NCBI RefSeq assembly: GCF_001984825.2
Contig: NZ_CP043318.1
Coordinates: 1,984,001 to 2,048,000, forward strand
DNA: 64,000 nucleotides
DNA from: Enterobacter chengduensis
GTDB taxonomy: Bacteria; Pseudomonadota; Gammaproteobacteria; Enterobacterales; Enterobacteriaceae
Direction: 5' to 3'
The notes below the pieces were generated by a model. That model was given only the letters and a program-made list of their open reading frames with translations, made no database searches and was not told the origin of the DNA. Made by a program: the position numbers and the translations under genes. Positions 10,961 to 21,793 of this stretch are shown here, in pieces; the first letter of the stretch is position 1; the number at the start of each line of letters is the position of its first letter.

Positions 10961-11365
10961 ATGGCCTTGTTGAATATTTTTGATATTGCCGGTTCGGCGT
11001 TAACCGCCCAGTCCAAACGTCTGAACGTGGCGGCCAGTAACCTGGCGAACGCCGACAGCGTAACCGGACCCGACGGTCAGCCCTATCGTGCCAAACAGGT
11101 TGTCTTTCAGGTCGACGCTGCGCCAGGCGTGGCGACGGGCGGCGTGAAGGTCTCTGATGTGGTTGAGAGCCAGGCGCCGGACAGGCTGGTGTATGAGCCG
11201 GGTAACCCGCTCGCGGATGCCAGCGGATACGTGAAAATGCCGAACGTAGATGTGGTGGGGGAGATGGTGAACTCCATGTCGGCATCCCGCAGCTACCAGG
11301 CCAACGTCGAAGTGCTTAATACCGTGAAGAGCATGATGCTCAAAACACTCACTCTCGGCCAGTAA
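10961..11365 (+). CDS. flgC: Flagellar proximal rod protein FlgC
   Basis: Second rod subunit, 134 residues. [20 protein letters not shown] leads into the rod-family motif [18 protein letters not shown]. The C-terminus [20 protein letters not shown] is the conserved C-terminal helix shared by the rod, hook and FlgK proteins, which coils with the N-terminal helix in the assembled axial structure. It starts three bases after the flgB stop and sits eleven bases before flgD. Confidence 0.96.
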   Translation: MALLNIFDIAGSALTAQSKRLNVAASNLANADSVTGPDGQPYRAKQVVFQVDAAPGVATGGVKVSDVVESQAPDRLVYEPGNPLADASGYVKMPNVDVVGEMVNSMSASRSYQANVEVLNTVKSMMLKTLTLGQ

Positions 11366-11376
11366 AGGAGACACGC

Positions 11377-12087
11377 ATGTCCATTGCCGTCAATGTGAAC
11401 GATCCCACGAACACGGGTGTTAACAACACAAAGAGTTCGACAGGGTCTAACTCCCTGACCGGGAGTAATGCCGCCGATCTGCAGGGCAGCTTTCTGACGC
11501 TGCTAGTGGCGCAGCTGAAGAATCAGGATCCAACCAACCCAATGCAGAACAACGAACTGACCACGCAGCTTGCGCAGATCAGTACCGTCAGCGGCATTGA
11601 GAAGCTCAACACCACCCTCGGTTCCGTCTCCGGCCAGATCGACAGCGCCCAGTCTCTGCAGGCAGCCAGCCTGATTGGCCACGGGGTGATGATCCCGGGC
11701 ACCACGATTCTGGCGGGTACCAGCACCACCGAAGGCAACACCACAACGACCACCACGCCGTTTGGCGTTGAACTGCAGCAGGCCGCTGACAAAGTGACCG
11801 CGACGATCACCGACTCGACCGGCGCCGTGGTTCGCACCATCGACATCGGCGAGCTGAAGGCGGGCGTTCATACCTTTACCTGGGATGGCAGCCTGACCGA
11901 CGGCACGAAAGCACCAAACGGTTCCTACAAGGTGGCCATCAGCGCCAGCAATGGGACAACCCAGCTGGTGGCGCAGCCGCTGCAGTTCGCGCTGGTTCAG
12001 GGCGTAATCAAAGGAAGCGACGGCAACAAACTGGATTTGGGAACCTCGGGTTCCACCACGCTCGACGAAGTTCGGCAGATTATCTAA
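11377..12087 (+). CDS. flgD: Hook cap (scaffolding) protein FlgD
   Basis: Caps the growing hook and guides FlgE polymerisation, then is discarded. 236 residues. FLTLLVAQLKNQDPTNPMQN near residues 40-60 is the diagnostic N-terminal FlgD segment. The central part is a Tudor-like/FlgD Ig-like region with the conserved GVHTFTWDGSLTDG. The N-terminal 30 residues are rich in Asn, Thr and Ser and likely disordered. It lies between flgC and the hook gene flgE. Confidence 0.96.
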   Translation: MSIAVNVNDPTNTGVNNTKSSTGSNSLTGSNAADLQGSFLTLLVAQLKNQDPTNPMQNNELTTQLAQISTVSGIEKLNTTLGSVSGQIDSAQSLQAASLIGHGVMIPGTTILAGTSTTEGNTTTTTTPFGVELQQAADKVTATITDSTGAVVRTIDIGELKAGVHTFTWDGSLTDGTKAPNGSYKVAISASNGTTQLVAQPLQFALVQGVIKGSDGNKLDLGTSGSTTLDEVRQII

Positions 12088-12113
12088 GCCTTAACACTTA
12101 TCAGGAGTAAGTC

Positions 12114-13322
12114 ATGGCCTTTTCTCAAGCGGTCAGCGGCCTGAATGCTGCGGCCACCAACCTGGACGTCATTGGCAACAACATCGCCAACTCCGCGACC
12201 TATGGTTTTAAATCCGGTTCTGCTTCCTTTGCAGACATGTTTGCCGGTTCCAAAGTGGGCCTGGGCGTGAAGGTTGCGGGCATCACTCAGGACTTTACCG
12301 ACGGCACCACCACCAACACCGGGCGCGGCCTGGACGTTGCCATCAGCCAGAACGGTTTCTTCCGTATGGTCGATGCAAACGGCTCGGTGTTTTACAGCCG
12401 TAACGGCCAGTTCAAGCTGGACGAAAACCGTAACCTGGTAAACATGCAGGGGATGCAATTAACCGGTTATCCGGTGGCCGGGACGCCGTCAACGGTTCAG
12501 ACCGGTGCGAACCCGCAGGCGATCAATATCCCGACCACGCTGATGGCGGCGAAGTCCACCACCACGGCATCCCAGCAGATTAACCTCAACTCCACCGATA
12601 CCGCACCGACCACCGCCTTTGATCCGGCTAACCCGGATACCTACAACAAAAAAGGCACCGTCACCGTCTTTGACAGCCAGGGTAATGCGCACAACATGAA
12701 CCTGTTTTACGTCAAGGATGCGACCCCGGCCAACTCCTGGAAAGTCTATGCCCAGGACGGCAGCGTGGCAGGCAGCACTGCGGCACTGGCCACCACGCTG
12801 ACCTTTGATAATAACGGTACGTTGACCGGCGGTGGAAACATCAACATCACTACCGGGACCATCCCGGGTGCGACGCCAGCAACCTTCGCCATGAGTTTTG
12901 CTAACTCCATGCAGCAGAACACCGGTGCGAACAATATCGTGGCGACCAGCCAGAACGGCTTCAAGCCGGGCGACCTGGTGAGCTATCAGATTAACGATGA
13001 CGGCACCGTAGTCGGGAACTATTCCAACGAACAGACTCAGGTGCTGGGTCAGATCGTGCTGGCAAACTTCGCCAACAACGAAGGCCTGAAGTCGGAAGGC
13101 GATAACGTCTGGTCGGCTACCCAGTCCTCCGGCGTGGCGCTGCTGGGCACGGCGGGAAGCGGCAACTTCGGTACGCTGACCAACGGCGCGCTGGAAGCCT
13201 CGAACGTGGATCTGAGTAAAGAACTGGTGAACATGATTGTCGCGCAGCGTAACTATCAGTCGAACGCGCAGACCATCAAAACCCAGGACCAGATCCTCAA
13301 CACGCTGGTTAACCTGCGTTAA
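12114..13322 (+). CDS. flgE: Flagellar hook protein FlgE
   Basis: Forms the universal-joint hook, about 120 copies per flagellum. 402 residues, the same as E. coli. The N-terminus MAFSQAVSGLNAAATNLDVI is followed by GNNIANSATYGFKSGSASFA, the rod-hook signature. The middle (about 150-300) is a Thr/Asn/Gly-rich beta domain exposed on the hook surface. The C-terminus LSKELVNMIVAQRNYQSNAQ is the conserved core helix. The ribosome site is CAGGAG, eight bases before the ATG. Confidence 0.97.
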   Translation: MAFSQAVSGLNAAATNLDVIGNNIANSATYGFKSGSASFADMFAGSKVGLGVKVAGITQDFTDGTTTNTGRGLDVAISQNGFFRMVDANGSVFYSRNGQFKLDENRNLVNMQGMQLTGYPVAGTPSTVQTGANPQAINIPTTLMAAKSTTTASQQINLNSTDTAPTTAFDPANPDTYNKKGTVTVFDSQGNAHNMNLFYVKDATPANSWKVYAQDGSVAGSTAALATTLTFDNNGTLTGGGNINITTGTIPGATPATFAMSFANSMQQNTGANNIVATSQNGFKPGDLVSYQINDDGTVVGNYSNEQTQVLGQIVLANFANNEGLKSEGDNVWSATQSSGVALLGTAGSGNFGTLTNGALEASNVDLSKELVNMIVAQRNYQSNAQTIKTQDQILNTLVNLR

Positions 13323-13342
13323 GCGGCTAACGGGAAAGCGCA

Positions 13343-14892
<1,550 letters not shown>

Positions 14893-14949
14893 GGTGCAGT
14901 CCGGTGCGGTAAACGCCGCGCCGGCTCCCTGTTTTCGAAGATGAAGGCA

Positions 14950-15648
14950 ATGCAAAAAAACGCGGCGTTTCGTTATCCGATACTGACTGTTCTGGCCGTC
15001 ACCCTCAGCGGGTGTGCTTTGATTCCGTCTAAACCATTGGTCCAGGGTGCGACGACTGCCCAACCCGTTCCTGGCCCCGCGCCAGTGGTAAACGGCTCCA
15101 TTTTCCAGACCGCGCAGCCGATTAATTACGGCTATCAGCCGCTGTTTGAAGATCGCCGCCCGCGTAATGTCGGCGATACATTGACCATTGTGCTGCAGGA
15201 AAACGTCAGCGCGAGCAAGAGCTCGTCGGCGAACGCCAGCCGCGATGGCAAAACGAATTTTGGCTTCGATACCGTCCCGCGCTACCTGCAGGGACTGTTC
15301 GGCAACGCGCGAGCAGATGTCGATGCCTCTGGCGGCAATACCTTTAACGGTAAAGGCGGTGCGAACGCCAGCAACACCTTCAGCGGCACGCTGACGGTGA
15401 CGGTTGACCAGGTGCTGGTTAACGGCAACCTGCACGTTGTGGGTGAAAAACAGATCGCCATTAACCAGGGCACTGAGTTCATTCGCTTCTCGGGCGTGGT
15501 TAACCCTCGCACCATCAGCGGCACCAACACCGTTCCGTCCACCCAGGTGGCGGATGCGCGCATTGAGTACGTCGGTAACGGCTATATCAATGAAGCGCAA
15601 AATATGGGTTGGCTGCAGCGCTTCTTCCTTAACTTATCGCCGATGTAA
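14950..15648 (+). CDS. flgH: Flagellar L-ring lipoprotein FlgH
   Basis: Builds the L ring in the outer membrane around the rod. 232 residues. The signal peptide ends in TLSGC, with the lipidated cysteine at about residue 22. Conserved blocks include [20 protein letters not shown] and [19 protein letters not shown]. The start is set at ATG 14950 (MQKNAAFRY), as in the family; an in-frame ATG nine bases earlier would add only MKA. The ribosome site GAAG is weak for both. It lies directly before its P-ring partner flgI. Confidence 0.95.
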   Translation: MQKNAAFRYPILTVLAVTLSGCALIPSKPLVQGATTAQPVPGPAPVVNGSIFQTAQPINYGYQPLFEDRRPRNVGDTLTIVLQENVSASKSSSANASRDGKTNFGFDTVPRYLQGLFGNARADVDASGGNTFNGKGGANASNTFSGTLTVTVDQVLVNGNLHVVGEKQIAINQGTEFIRFSGVVNPRTISGTNTVPSTQVADARIEYVGNGYINEAQNMGWLQRFFLNLSPM

Positions 15649-15660
15649 GCGAGGTGACCC

Positions 15661-16758
15661 ATGTTTAAATCGATCTTCGCCGTGGCGCTCGCGCTGGTGG
15701 CAACGTTTGCCCAGGCTGACCGTATTCGCGATCTCACCAGCGTTCAGGGCGTGCGCGAAAACTCCCTGATTGGCTACGGCCTGGTGGTAGGGCTGGACGG
15801 TACGGGTGACCAGACAACCCAGACGCCATTCACCACCCAAAGCCTGAACAACATGCTTTCCCAGCTCGGCATTACCGTGCCGGCGGGAACCAACATGCAG
15901 CTGAAAAACGTGGCGGCGGTCATGGTTACCGCGTCCTACCCGGCGTTTGCGCGTCAGGGGCAGACCATTGACGTGGTGGTCTCTTCAATGGGTAACGCCA
16001 AAAGCCTGCGCGGCGGTACGCTGCTGATGACCCCGCTGAAGGGCGTCGACAGCCAGGTCTATGCCCTGGCGCAGGGGAATATTCTGGTCGGCGGTGCGGG
16101 GGCATCCGCAGGCGGAAGCAGCGTGCAGGTGAACCAGCTCAACGGTGGACGAATTACCAACGGAGCGATCATTGAGCGCGAACTGCCGACCCAGTTTGGT
16201 ACGGGCAATACCATCAATCTCCAGCTGAATAATGAAGACTTCACGATGGCGCAGCAGATTGCCGATACCATCAACCGCAGCCGCGGCTACGGTAATGCGA
16301 CGGCACTTGATGCGCGCACCGTGCAGATCCGCACCTCAACCGGCAGCAGCAATCAGGTGCGCATGCTGGCGGATATCCAGAATATGGAAGTGAACGTTCC
16401 GGTTCAGGATGCGAAGGTGATCATCAACTCCCGTACCGGCTCGGTGGTAATGAATCGGGAAGTGTCGCTCGACAGCTGCGCCGTGGCGCAGGGGAACCTC
16501 TCCGTGACGGTAAACCGCTCCGCGAACGTGAGCCAGCCGAATACCCCATTTGGTGGGGGGCAGACGGTGGTAACCCCACAAACGCAGATCGATCTGCGCC
16601 AGAGCGGCGGGTCACTGCAGAGCGTGCGCTCCAGCGCCAACCTGAACAGCGTGGTGCGTGCCCTGAACGCCCTGGGAGCAACGCCGATGGATCTGATGTC
16701 CATCCTGCAATCGATGCAAAGCGCGGGCTGCCTGCGCGCCAAACTGGAAATCATCTAA
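15661..16758 (+). CDS. flgI: Flagellar P-ring protein FlgI
   Basis: Forms the P ring in the peptidoglycan layer after Sec export, helped by FlgA. 365 residues with a cleavable signal peptide, [19 protein letters not shown], then [20 protein letters not shown] at the mature N-terminus. The family motif [19 protein letters not shown] follows. Two cysteines (SLDSCAVA and the C-terminal [12 protein letters not shown]) can form the known stabilising disulphide. Its last base overlaps the first base of flgJ. Confidence 0.97.
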   Translation: MFKSIFAVALALVATFAQADRIRDLTSVQGVRENSLIGYGLVVGLDGTGDQTTQTPFTTQSLNNMLSQLGITVPAGTNMQLKNVAAVMVTASYPAFARQGQTIDVVVSSMGNAKSLRGGTLLMTPLKGVDSQVYALAQGNILVGGAGASAGGSSVQVNQLNGGRITNGAIIERELPTQFGTGNTINLQLNNEDFTMAQQIADTINRSRGYGNATALDARTVQIRTSTGSSNQVRMLADIQNMEVNVPVQDAKVIINSRTGSVVMNREVSLDSCAVAQGNLSVTVNRSANVSQPNTPFGGGQTVVTPQTQIDLRQSGGSLQSVRSSANLNSVVRALNALGATPMDLMSILQSMQSAGCLRAKLEII

Positions 16759-17711
16759 TGCTGACCGATAGCAAACTGTTGACCAGTGCAGCCTGGGACG
16801 CCCAGTCGCTCAACGAACTGAAAACCAAAGCAGGAAAAGACCCGGCGGCGAATATCCGCCCGGTCGCCCGCCAGGTGGAAGGGATGTTTGTACAGATGAT
16901 GCTGAAGAGCATGCGCGAAACCCTGCCGAAAGACGGGATGTTCAGCAGCGATTCAACGCGTCTCTACACCAGCATGTATGACCAGCAGATTGCGCAGCAG
17001 ATGACCGCCGGTAAAGGCCTCGGTCTGGCTGACATGATTGTCAAACAGACCGAAGCGGCGCAGGGCATTCAGCCTCAGGAGCAGCCGCAGCAGGTGCCGA
17101 TGAAGTTCGACCTGGAAACGGTGACCAGTTATCAGAACCAGGCCCTGACGCAGCTGGTGCGTAAAGCCATGCCAAAAGCCACGGGCAGCGGCGATGAGCC
17201 GCTCTCGGGTGACAGCAAAGACTTCCTGGCGCAGCTTTCTCTGCCTGCGCGCCTTGCCAGCGAACAGAGCGGCGTGCCCCATCACCTGATTCTGGCCCAG
17301 GCCGCGCTAGAGTCAGGCTGGGGGCAGCGCCAGATCCGCAAGGAAAACGGTGACCCGAGCTTCAACATCTTCGGCGTGAAGGCTACCTCCAGCTGGAAGG
17401 GGCCGACAACGGAGATCACCACCACCGAATACGAGAACGGCGCGGCGGTGAAGGTGAAAGCCAAATTCCGCGTCTACAGCTCGTATCTGGAAGCCTTGTC
17501 CGATTATGTTGGCCTGCTGAGCCGAAATCCGCGCTATACCGCCGTGACGCAGGCGGCGACGGCGGAGCAGGGCGCTCAGGCGCTGCAAAACGCGGGCTAC
17601 GCAACTGACCCGAACTATGCCCGCAAGCTCACCAGCATGATCCAGCAGCTGAAATCGATGGGCGAGAAGGTCAGCAAAGCCTATAGCACAGATATTGAAA
17701 ATCTGTTCTGA
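16758..17711 (+). CDS. flgJ: Rod cap and peptidoglycan hydrolase FlgJ
   Basis: Two-domain protein of 317 residues. The N-terminal half (about 1-150) caps the growing rod; RQVEGMFVQMMLKSMRETLP is the conserved rod-binding stretch. The C-terminal half (about 155-317) is a glucosaminidase-family muramidase that opens the peptidoglycan: LAQAALESGWGQRQIRKENG contains the catalytic glutamate, and FRVYSSYLEALSDYVGLL follows. It overlaps the flgI stop by one base and ends the flgB operon. The sigma-28 promoter of flgKL begins seven bases after its stop. Confidence 0.96.
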   Translation: MLTDSKLLTSAAWDAQSLNELKTKAGKDPAANIRPVARQVEGMFVQMMLKSMRETLPKDGMFSSDSTRLYTSMYDQQIAQQMTAGKGLGLADMIVKQTEAAQGIQPQEQPQQVPMKFDLETVTSYQNQALTQLVRKAMPKATGSGDEPLSGDSKDFLAQLSLPARLASEQSGVPHHLILAQAALESGWGQRQIRKENGDPSFNIFGVKATSSWKGPTTEITTTEYENGAAVKVKAKFRVYSSYLEALSDYVGLLSRNPRYTAVTQAATAEQGAQALQNAGYATDPNYARKLTSMIQQLKSMGEKVSKAYSTDIENLF

Positions 17712-17717
17712 AAGTTC

Positions 17718-17744
17718 TCAAGTCCCGGTGGAGGTTGCCGATAA
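17718..17744 (+). promoter_or_regulatory. Sigma-28 promoter of flgKL
   Basis: TCAAGTCC, eleven bases, GCCGATAA. The -10 is a perfect sigma-28 match; the -35 matches TAAAGTTT at five of eight positions. It is about 40 bases before the flgK ATG, the place of the class III flgKL promoter in E. coli and Salmonella. Confidence 0.8.
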
Positions 17745-17786
17745 CCTTCATCAGGACTCGTGTCTGAACGTATAAAAGGAACCCCC

Positions 17787-19427
17787 ATGTCCAGTTTGAT
17801 TAACAGCGCCATGAGTGGCCTCAGTGCTGCGCAGTCGGCACTCAATACCGTCAGTAATAATATTTCAAGCTATAACGTGGCAGGTTACACCCGCCAGACC
17901 ACGGTGCTGGGCGCTTCTAACAGCACGCTGACCCGCGGTGGCTGGGTGGGTAACGGGGTGTATGTCTCCGGTGTCCAGCGTGAGTATGACGCCTTCATTA
18001 CCAACCAGCTGCGCGCCGCGCAGACGCAGAGCAGCGGCCTGACGACGCGCTATCAGCAGATGTCAAAAATTGACGACGTGCTCTCCGATACCACCAACTC
18101 GCTCTCCACCACCCTGCAGGACTTCTTCAAAAGCCTGCAAACCCTGGTGAGCAACGCTGAAGATCCGGCTGCACGCCAGACGGTGCTGGGTAAAGCGGAC
18201 GGCCTGGTCAATCAGTTCAAAACCAACGATCAGTATCTGCGTGACCAGGATTCGCAGGTGAATACCGCGATTTCTTCCAGCGTCGATCAGATCAATAACT
18301 ATGCGAAGCAGATTGCCAATCTGAACGATCAGATTTCCCGTCTGACCGGCGTCGGTGCGGGCGCATCGCCGAACGATCTGCTCGATCAGCGCGATCAGCT
18401 TGTTACCGAGCTGAACAAAATCGTGGGTGTGGAAGTCTCCGTTCAGGATAGCGGTACGTACAACATCTCTTTCGGCAACGGTTACAGCCTGGTGCAGGGC
18501 AGCAAAGCTAACCAGCTGGCGGCCGTGAAGTCCAGCGCGGATCCGTCCCGTACCACTATCGCCTATGTTGATGACGTGGCGGGAAGTGTCGAGATCCCTG
18601 AGAAGATGGTCACTACCGGCTCGTTAGGTGGGTTAATGACGTTCCGCTCTGAAGATCTGGATAAGGCCCGTAATACCCTGAACCAGATGGCGCTGGCCTT
18701 TGCTGACGCGATGAACACGCAGCATGAAGCCGGCTTTGATGCGAACGGCGACGCGGGCGGTAAACTGTTCGACTTTGGTTCGCCGGCGGTGCTTTCCAAC
18801 AGCAAGAACGGCGGTTCTGCCGTTGTCACGGCTTCCGTGGCGGACAGCAAACAGGTTCAGGCAACGGACTATAAGCTGCAGTTTAACGGTACCGACTGGA
18901 CCATCACCCGTTCCTCGGACAAGACCAGCTTTACGATGAGCCCGGATGCCAGCGGCAATCTGTCGTTTGATGGCCTCAGCGTCAACGTAAGCGGTTCGGC
19001 AAACGCCAAAGACAGCTTTATCGTGAAGCCGGTTTCCGATGTCATCATGAACATGGATTTGGCGATCAGCGACGAGTCTAAACTGGCCATGGCCTCTGTG
19101 CAGAACGACGGCGAAAGTGATAACCGTAACGGCCAAAAACTGCTTGATCTGCAAAACGCGAAAGTAGTGGGTGGGAATAAAACCTTCAATGATGCGTATG
19201 CCTCGCTGGTCAGTACCGTCGGAAGCACAACCGCCTCATTGAAAGTAAGCAGTGAAACCAAAGCCAACGTGGAAACGCAGTTAACCAAGCAACAGCAGTC
19301 CATCTCAGGGGTAAACCTTGACGAAGAGTATGGCAATTTGCAGCGTTATCAGCAGTATTACCTTGCGAACGCGCAGGTGTTACAAACTGCTAGCACGCTC
19401 TTCGACGCAATTATCAATATTCGCTAA
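17787..19427 (+). CDS. flgK: Hook-filament junction protein FlgK (HAP1)
   Basis: First junction protein between hook and filament. 546 residues. MSSLINSAMSGLSAAQSALN and NTVSNNISSYNVAGYTRQTT are the N-terminal core, GVNLDEEYGNLQRYQQYYLA and the closing LQTASTLFDAIINIR the C-terminal core. Large variable surface domains lie between. An in-frame GTG exists 27 bases earlier, but ATG 17787 follows AAAAGGAA and fits the family. It is exported with the FlgN chaperone encoded at the other end of the block. Confidence 0.96.
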   Translation: MSSLINSAMSGLSAAQSALNTVSNNISSYNVAGYTRQTTVLGASNSTLTRGGWVGNGVYVSGVQREYDAFITNQLRAAQTQSSGLTTRYQQMSKIDDVLSDTTNSLSTTLQDFFKSLQTLVSNAEDPAARQTVLGKADGLVNQFKTNDQYLRDQDSQVNTAISSSVDQINNYAKQIANLNDQISRLTGVGAGASPNDLLDQRDQLVTELNKIVGVEVSVQDSGTYNISFGNGYSLVQGSKANQLAAVKSSADPSRTTIAYVDDVAGSVEIPEKMVTTGSLGGLMTFRSEDLDKARNTLNQMALAFADAMNTQHEAGFDANGDAGGKLFDFGSPAVLSNSKNGGSAVVTASVADSKQVQATDYKLQFNGTDWTITRSSDKTSFTMSPDASGNLSFDGLSVNVSGSANAKDSFIVKPVSDVIMNMDLAISDESKLAMASVQNDGESDNRNGQKLLDLQNAKVVGGNKTFNDAYASLVSTVGSTTASLKVSSETKANVETQLTKQQQSISGVNLDEEYGNLQRYQQYYLANAQVLQTASTLFDAIINIR

Positions 19428-19441
19428 GGTTGAGGTGAACA

Positions 19442-20395
19442 ATGCGTATTAGCACCCAGATGATGTACGACCAGAATATGCGGGGGATCACCGATTCCCA
19501 GAGCAAATGGCTGAGTTACGGTGAGCAGATGACTACCGGTAAGCGCGTCAATCGTCCGTCGGACGATCCTATCGCCGCGTCGCAGGCCATTGTTCTGTCT
19601 CAGGCTCAGGCGCAGAATAGTCAATTCGATCTTGCTCGCACCTTTGCCACGCAGAAAGTATCGCTTGAGGAGAGTGTCCTTTCACAGGTTACGACGGCCA
19701 TTCAGAGCGCTCAGGAAAAAGTCGTCTATGCGAGGAATGGGACATTAAGTGACAGCGATCGGGCATCTCTGGCGACGGACCTGCAAGGCATCCGGGATCA
19801 GCTGATGAACCTCGCCAACAGCACTGACGGTAATGGACGATATATCTTCGCAGGCTATAAGACGGAGAATGCCCCTTTTGACCAAACCAGCGGCAATTAT
19901 ATCGGTGGTTCTACTCCGGTTAATCAACAGGTGGATTCTGCGCGAAATATGCAGATCAGCCACACTGGCACAGAGGTTTTCGCCACGTTTACCAGCAATG
20001 CAACGCCGGAGCCGGGTGGTGGAACACCGGAAAAGAATTTGTTCAAGATACTGGATAACGCTATCACCTCGTTGAATACGCCCGTCGGAGACGATCAAGC
20101 AAAGGTCGATCAGGAGAATGCTGCTATTGATGCTGCGAACCGGGGGTTGCGTAACTCGCTTGATAATGTATTAACCGTACGGGCAGACTTGGGTACGAAG
20201 CTGAACGAGCTGGATAAACTGAACACGTTGAGTAGCGACCGGTCACTCTCTCAGACCAAACAAATGAGCGACCTTGTGGACGTTGACTGGAATGCGGCAA
20301 TTTCCTCTTACACCATGCAGCAGGCGGCCTTGCAGGCGTCTTATAAAGCGTTTAGCGATATGCAGGGCATGTCTCTGTTCCAGCTGAACAAATAA
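19442..20395 (+). CDS. flgL: Hook-filament junction protein FlgL (HAP3)
   Basis: Second junction protein, 317 residues, the E. coli length. MRISTQMMYDQNMRGITDSQ and GKRVNRPSDDPIAASQAIVL are the flagellin-like N-terminal core, and the C-terminal AISSYTMQQAALQASYKAFS packs against it. The middle third is less conserved in this family. It is separated by 14 bases from flgK and followed by a strong terminator, so it closes the flg cluster. Confidence 0.95.
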   Translation: MRISTQMMYDQNMRGITDSQSKWLSYGEQMTTGKRVNRPSDDPIAASQAIVLSQAQAQNSQFDLARTFATQKVSLEESVLSQVTTAIQSAQEKVVYARNGTLSDSDRASLATDLQGIRDQLMNLANSTDGNGRYIFAGYKTENAPFDQTSGNYIGGSTPVNQQVDSARNMQISHTGTEVFATFTSNATPEPGGGTPEKNLFKILDNAITSLNTPVGDDQAKVDQENAAIDAANRGLRNSLDNVLTVRADLGTKLNELDKLNTLSSDRSLSQTKQMSDLVDVDWNAAISSYTMQQAALQASYKAFSDMQGMSLFQLNK

Positions 20396-20440
20396 CATCT
20401 TGACCTCTTAGAGCATGTCTTGAAACTGGGCATGTTTTAC

Positions 20441-20471
20441 TGCCCAATCCGTCTGGATTGGGCATTTTTTT
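20441..20471 (+). terminator. Strong terminator after flgL
   Basis: TGCCCAATCC-GTCT-GGATTGGGCA, a ten-pair perfect stem followed by seven T. It begins 45 bases after the flgL stop, and its T run overlaps the end of the convergent transporter gene. Confidence 0.92.
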
Positions 20472-21684
20472 ATGCAACGTCTGCTGATGCGGAAGCGACA
20501 CGGGCGCTTTCAATCAGACGGATTGCCAGCGCAATGGCACCGCAGACGGTCGCCAGCGCGACCACACCCGTCCAGCCCGCCAGCGAGTAGATATGGCTGC
20601 CCAACGCGGAACCCAGCGCCATTCCGATAAAGACCACCGTAAAGAGCAGGGCGTTGAGACGTCCACGCGCCTGCGGTTCAAGGCTGTACACCAGGTTCTG
20701 GTGGGCGACCAGGCTGGACTGCAGGCCCAGGTCGAACCCGACGGCGGAGAGGGCGATCAGCATCAGCTGTCCATGAACGCTCAGCGCGGGCATCAGGAAC
20801 ATCAGGGCGAAAGAGACGGTTACCAGGACTGCACCAAGCTGCGTGACTTTTCCTGCGCCCAGCCTGTCTGCTAACCCGCCTGCCAGCGGCGCGGCTAGCG
20901 CACCGGCGGCACCGGCAATCCCAAAACCTCCCGCGACGGCACTGCCAAGGTGATAGCGTTCCAGCAGCATGACCGCAAGCGTTGACCAGAAGGCGCTAAA
21001 GGCAATCGACAGGAAACCCTGGGCCAGCGCCGCGCGGCGCAGCGCCGGATAACGACGCCACAGATGTTCCATGGAGCGCATCAGCGCGGGGTAGCTCAGC
21101 GTGGAGTGAATCGCAAAACGGGGAAGTACGAACCACATCACCACGCCGATGAACGCAATGCTTGCCGCCGCCAGTTGGTACATGACGCGCCAGCCAAACG
21201 CTTCGCCCACCACGCCGCTCACGGTTCTTGATAATAAGATCCCCATCAGCAGACCGGTCATTACCGTGCCCACGGTTTTGCCCTGTTTACCTTCCGGCGC
21301 AAGAATGGCCGCCGCAGGGACGATATCCTGTGCCATGGTGGCGGCCATGCCGATGAGCAGGCTTGCCAGCAGCAGAGAGTGGATCTGTCCGGTCAGGCTA
21401 CAGCCAAGAAGGAACAGCGCCAGCGCCGCGCTCTTTATCAGAATTAACGTTCTGCGGTCGTGGCGATCGCCAAGCGGCAGCAGGAACAGGATGCCCAGGG
21501 CATATCCCGCCTGGGTGAGCGTTGGGACCATGCCCATGCCTTCGATACTCAGGTGAAGGTCTGCGCCCATCAGCGGCAGCAGAGGCTGGGCATAATAGAT
21601 AGATGCCACGCTGAAGCCAGCCCCGATTGCCAGCATGAAGATGACCCAGCGGCTCACGGCATGGGCGGCGGTTGTTGTGTTCAT
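20470..21684 (-). CDS. MFS transporter, drug-efflux type (unnamed)
   Basis: Major facilitator of 404 residues with twelve hydrophobic segments, starting MNTTTAAHAVSRWVIFMLAI. The loop after helix 2, LLPLGDRHDRRTLILIKSAA, is motif A (G-x-x-x-D-R-x-x-R-R). The fold and length match the small-molecule and sugar-efflux MFS group; the substrate cannot be read from the sequence. It is not part of the E. coli flgL-rne junction, so it is accessory here. A divergent LysR-type regulator begins 110 bases away across a palindromic operator, which suggests that the regulator controls it. Confidence 0.8.
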   Translation of the reverse strand: MNTTTAAHAVSRWVIFMLAIGAGFSVASIYYAQPLLPLMGADLHLSIEGMGMVPTLTQAGYALGILFLLPLGDRHDRRTLILIKSAALALFLLGCSLTGQIHSLLLASLLIGMAATMAQDIVPAAAILAPEGKQGKTVGTVMTGLLMGILLSRTVSGVVGEAFGWRVMYQLAAASIAFIGVVMWFVLPRFAIHSTLSYPALMRSMEHLWRRYPALRRAALAQGFLSIAFSAFWSTLAVMLLERYHLGSAVAGGFGIAGAAGALAAPLAGGLADRLGAGKVTQLGAVLVTVSFALMFLMPALSVHGQLMLIALSAVGFDLGLQSSLVAHQNLVYSLEPQARGRLNALLFTVVFIGMALGSALGSHIYSLAGWTGVVALATVCGAIALAIRLIESARVASASADVA

Positions 21685-21764
21685 AAGATGTTCCTCATTC
21701 GTCGTGTGAGGCTATTTTTTATCAGGACGCCTTGCGACGGTAGCGGGCCCGGTGGTAAAACGCT

Positions 21765-21781
21765 TATACGTTGAGCGTATA
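21765..21781. promoter_or_regulatory. Candidate LysR operator between transporter and regulator
   Basis: TATACG-TTGAG-CGTATA is a perfect six-base inverted repeat with a five-base spacer and keeps the T-N11-A rule of LysR-type boxes. It lies in the divergent intergenic region, 84 bases from the transporter start and 13 bases from the regulator start. The string GTTGAGCGTATAGA (21770-21783) is repeated exactly at 21803-21816 inside the first codons of the regulator. Confidence 0.6.
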
Positions 21782-21793
21782 GATGAAAATGCG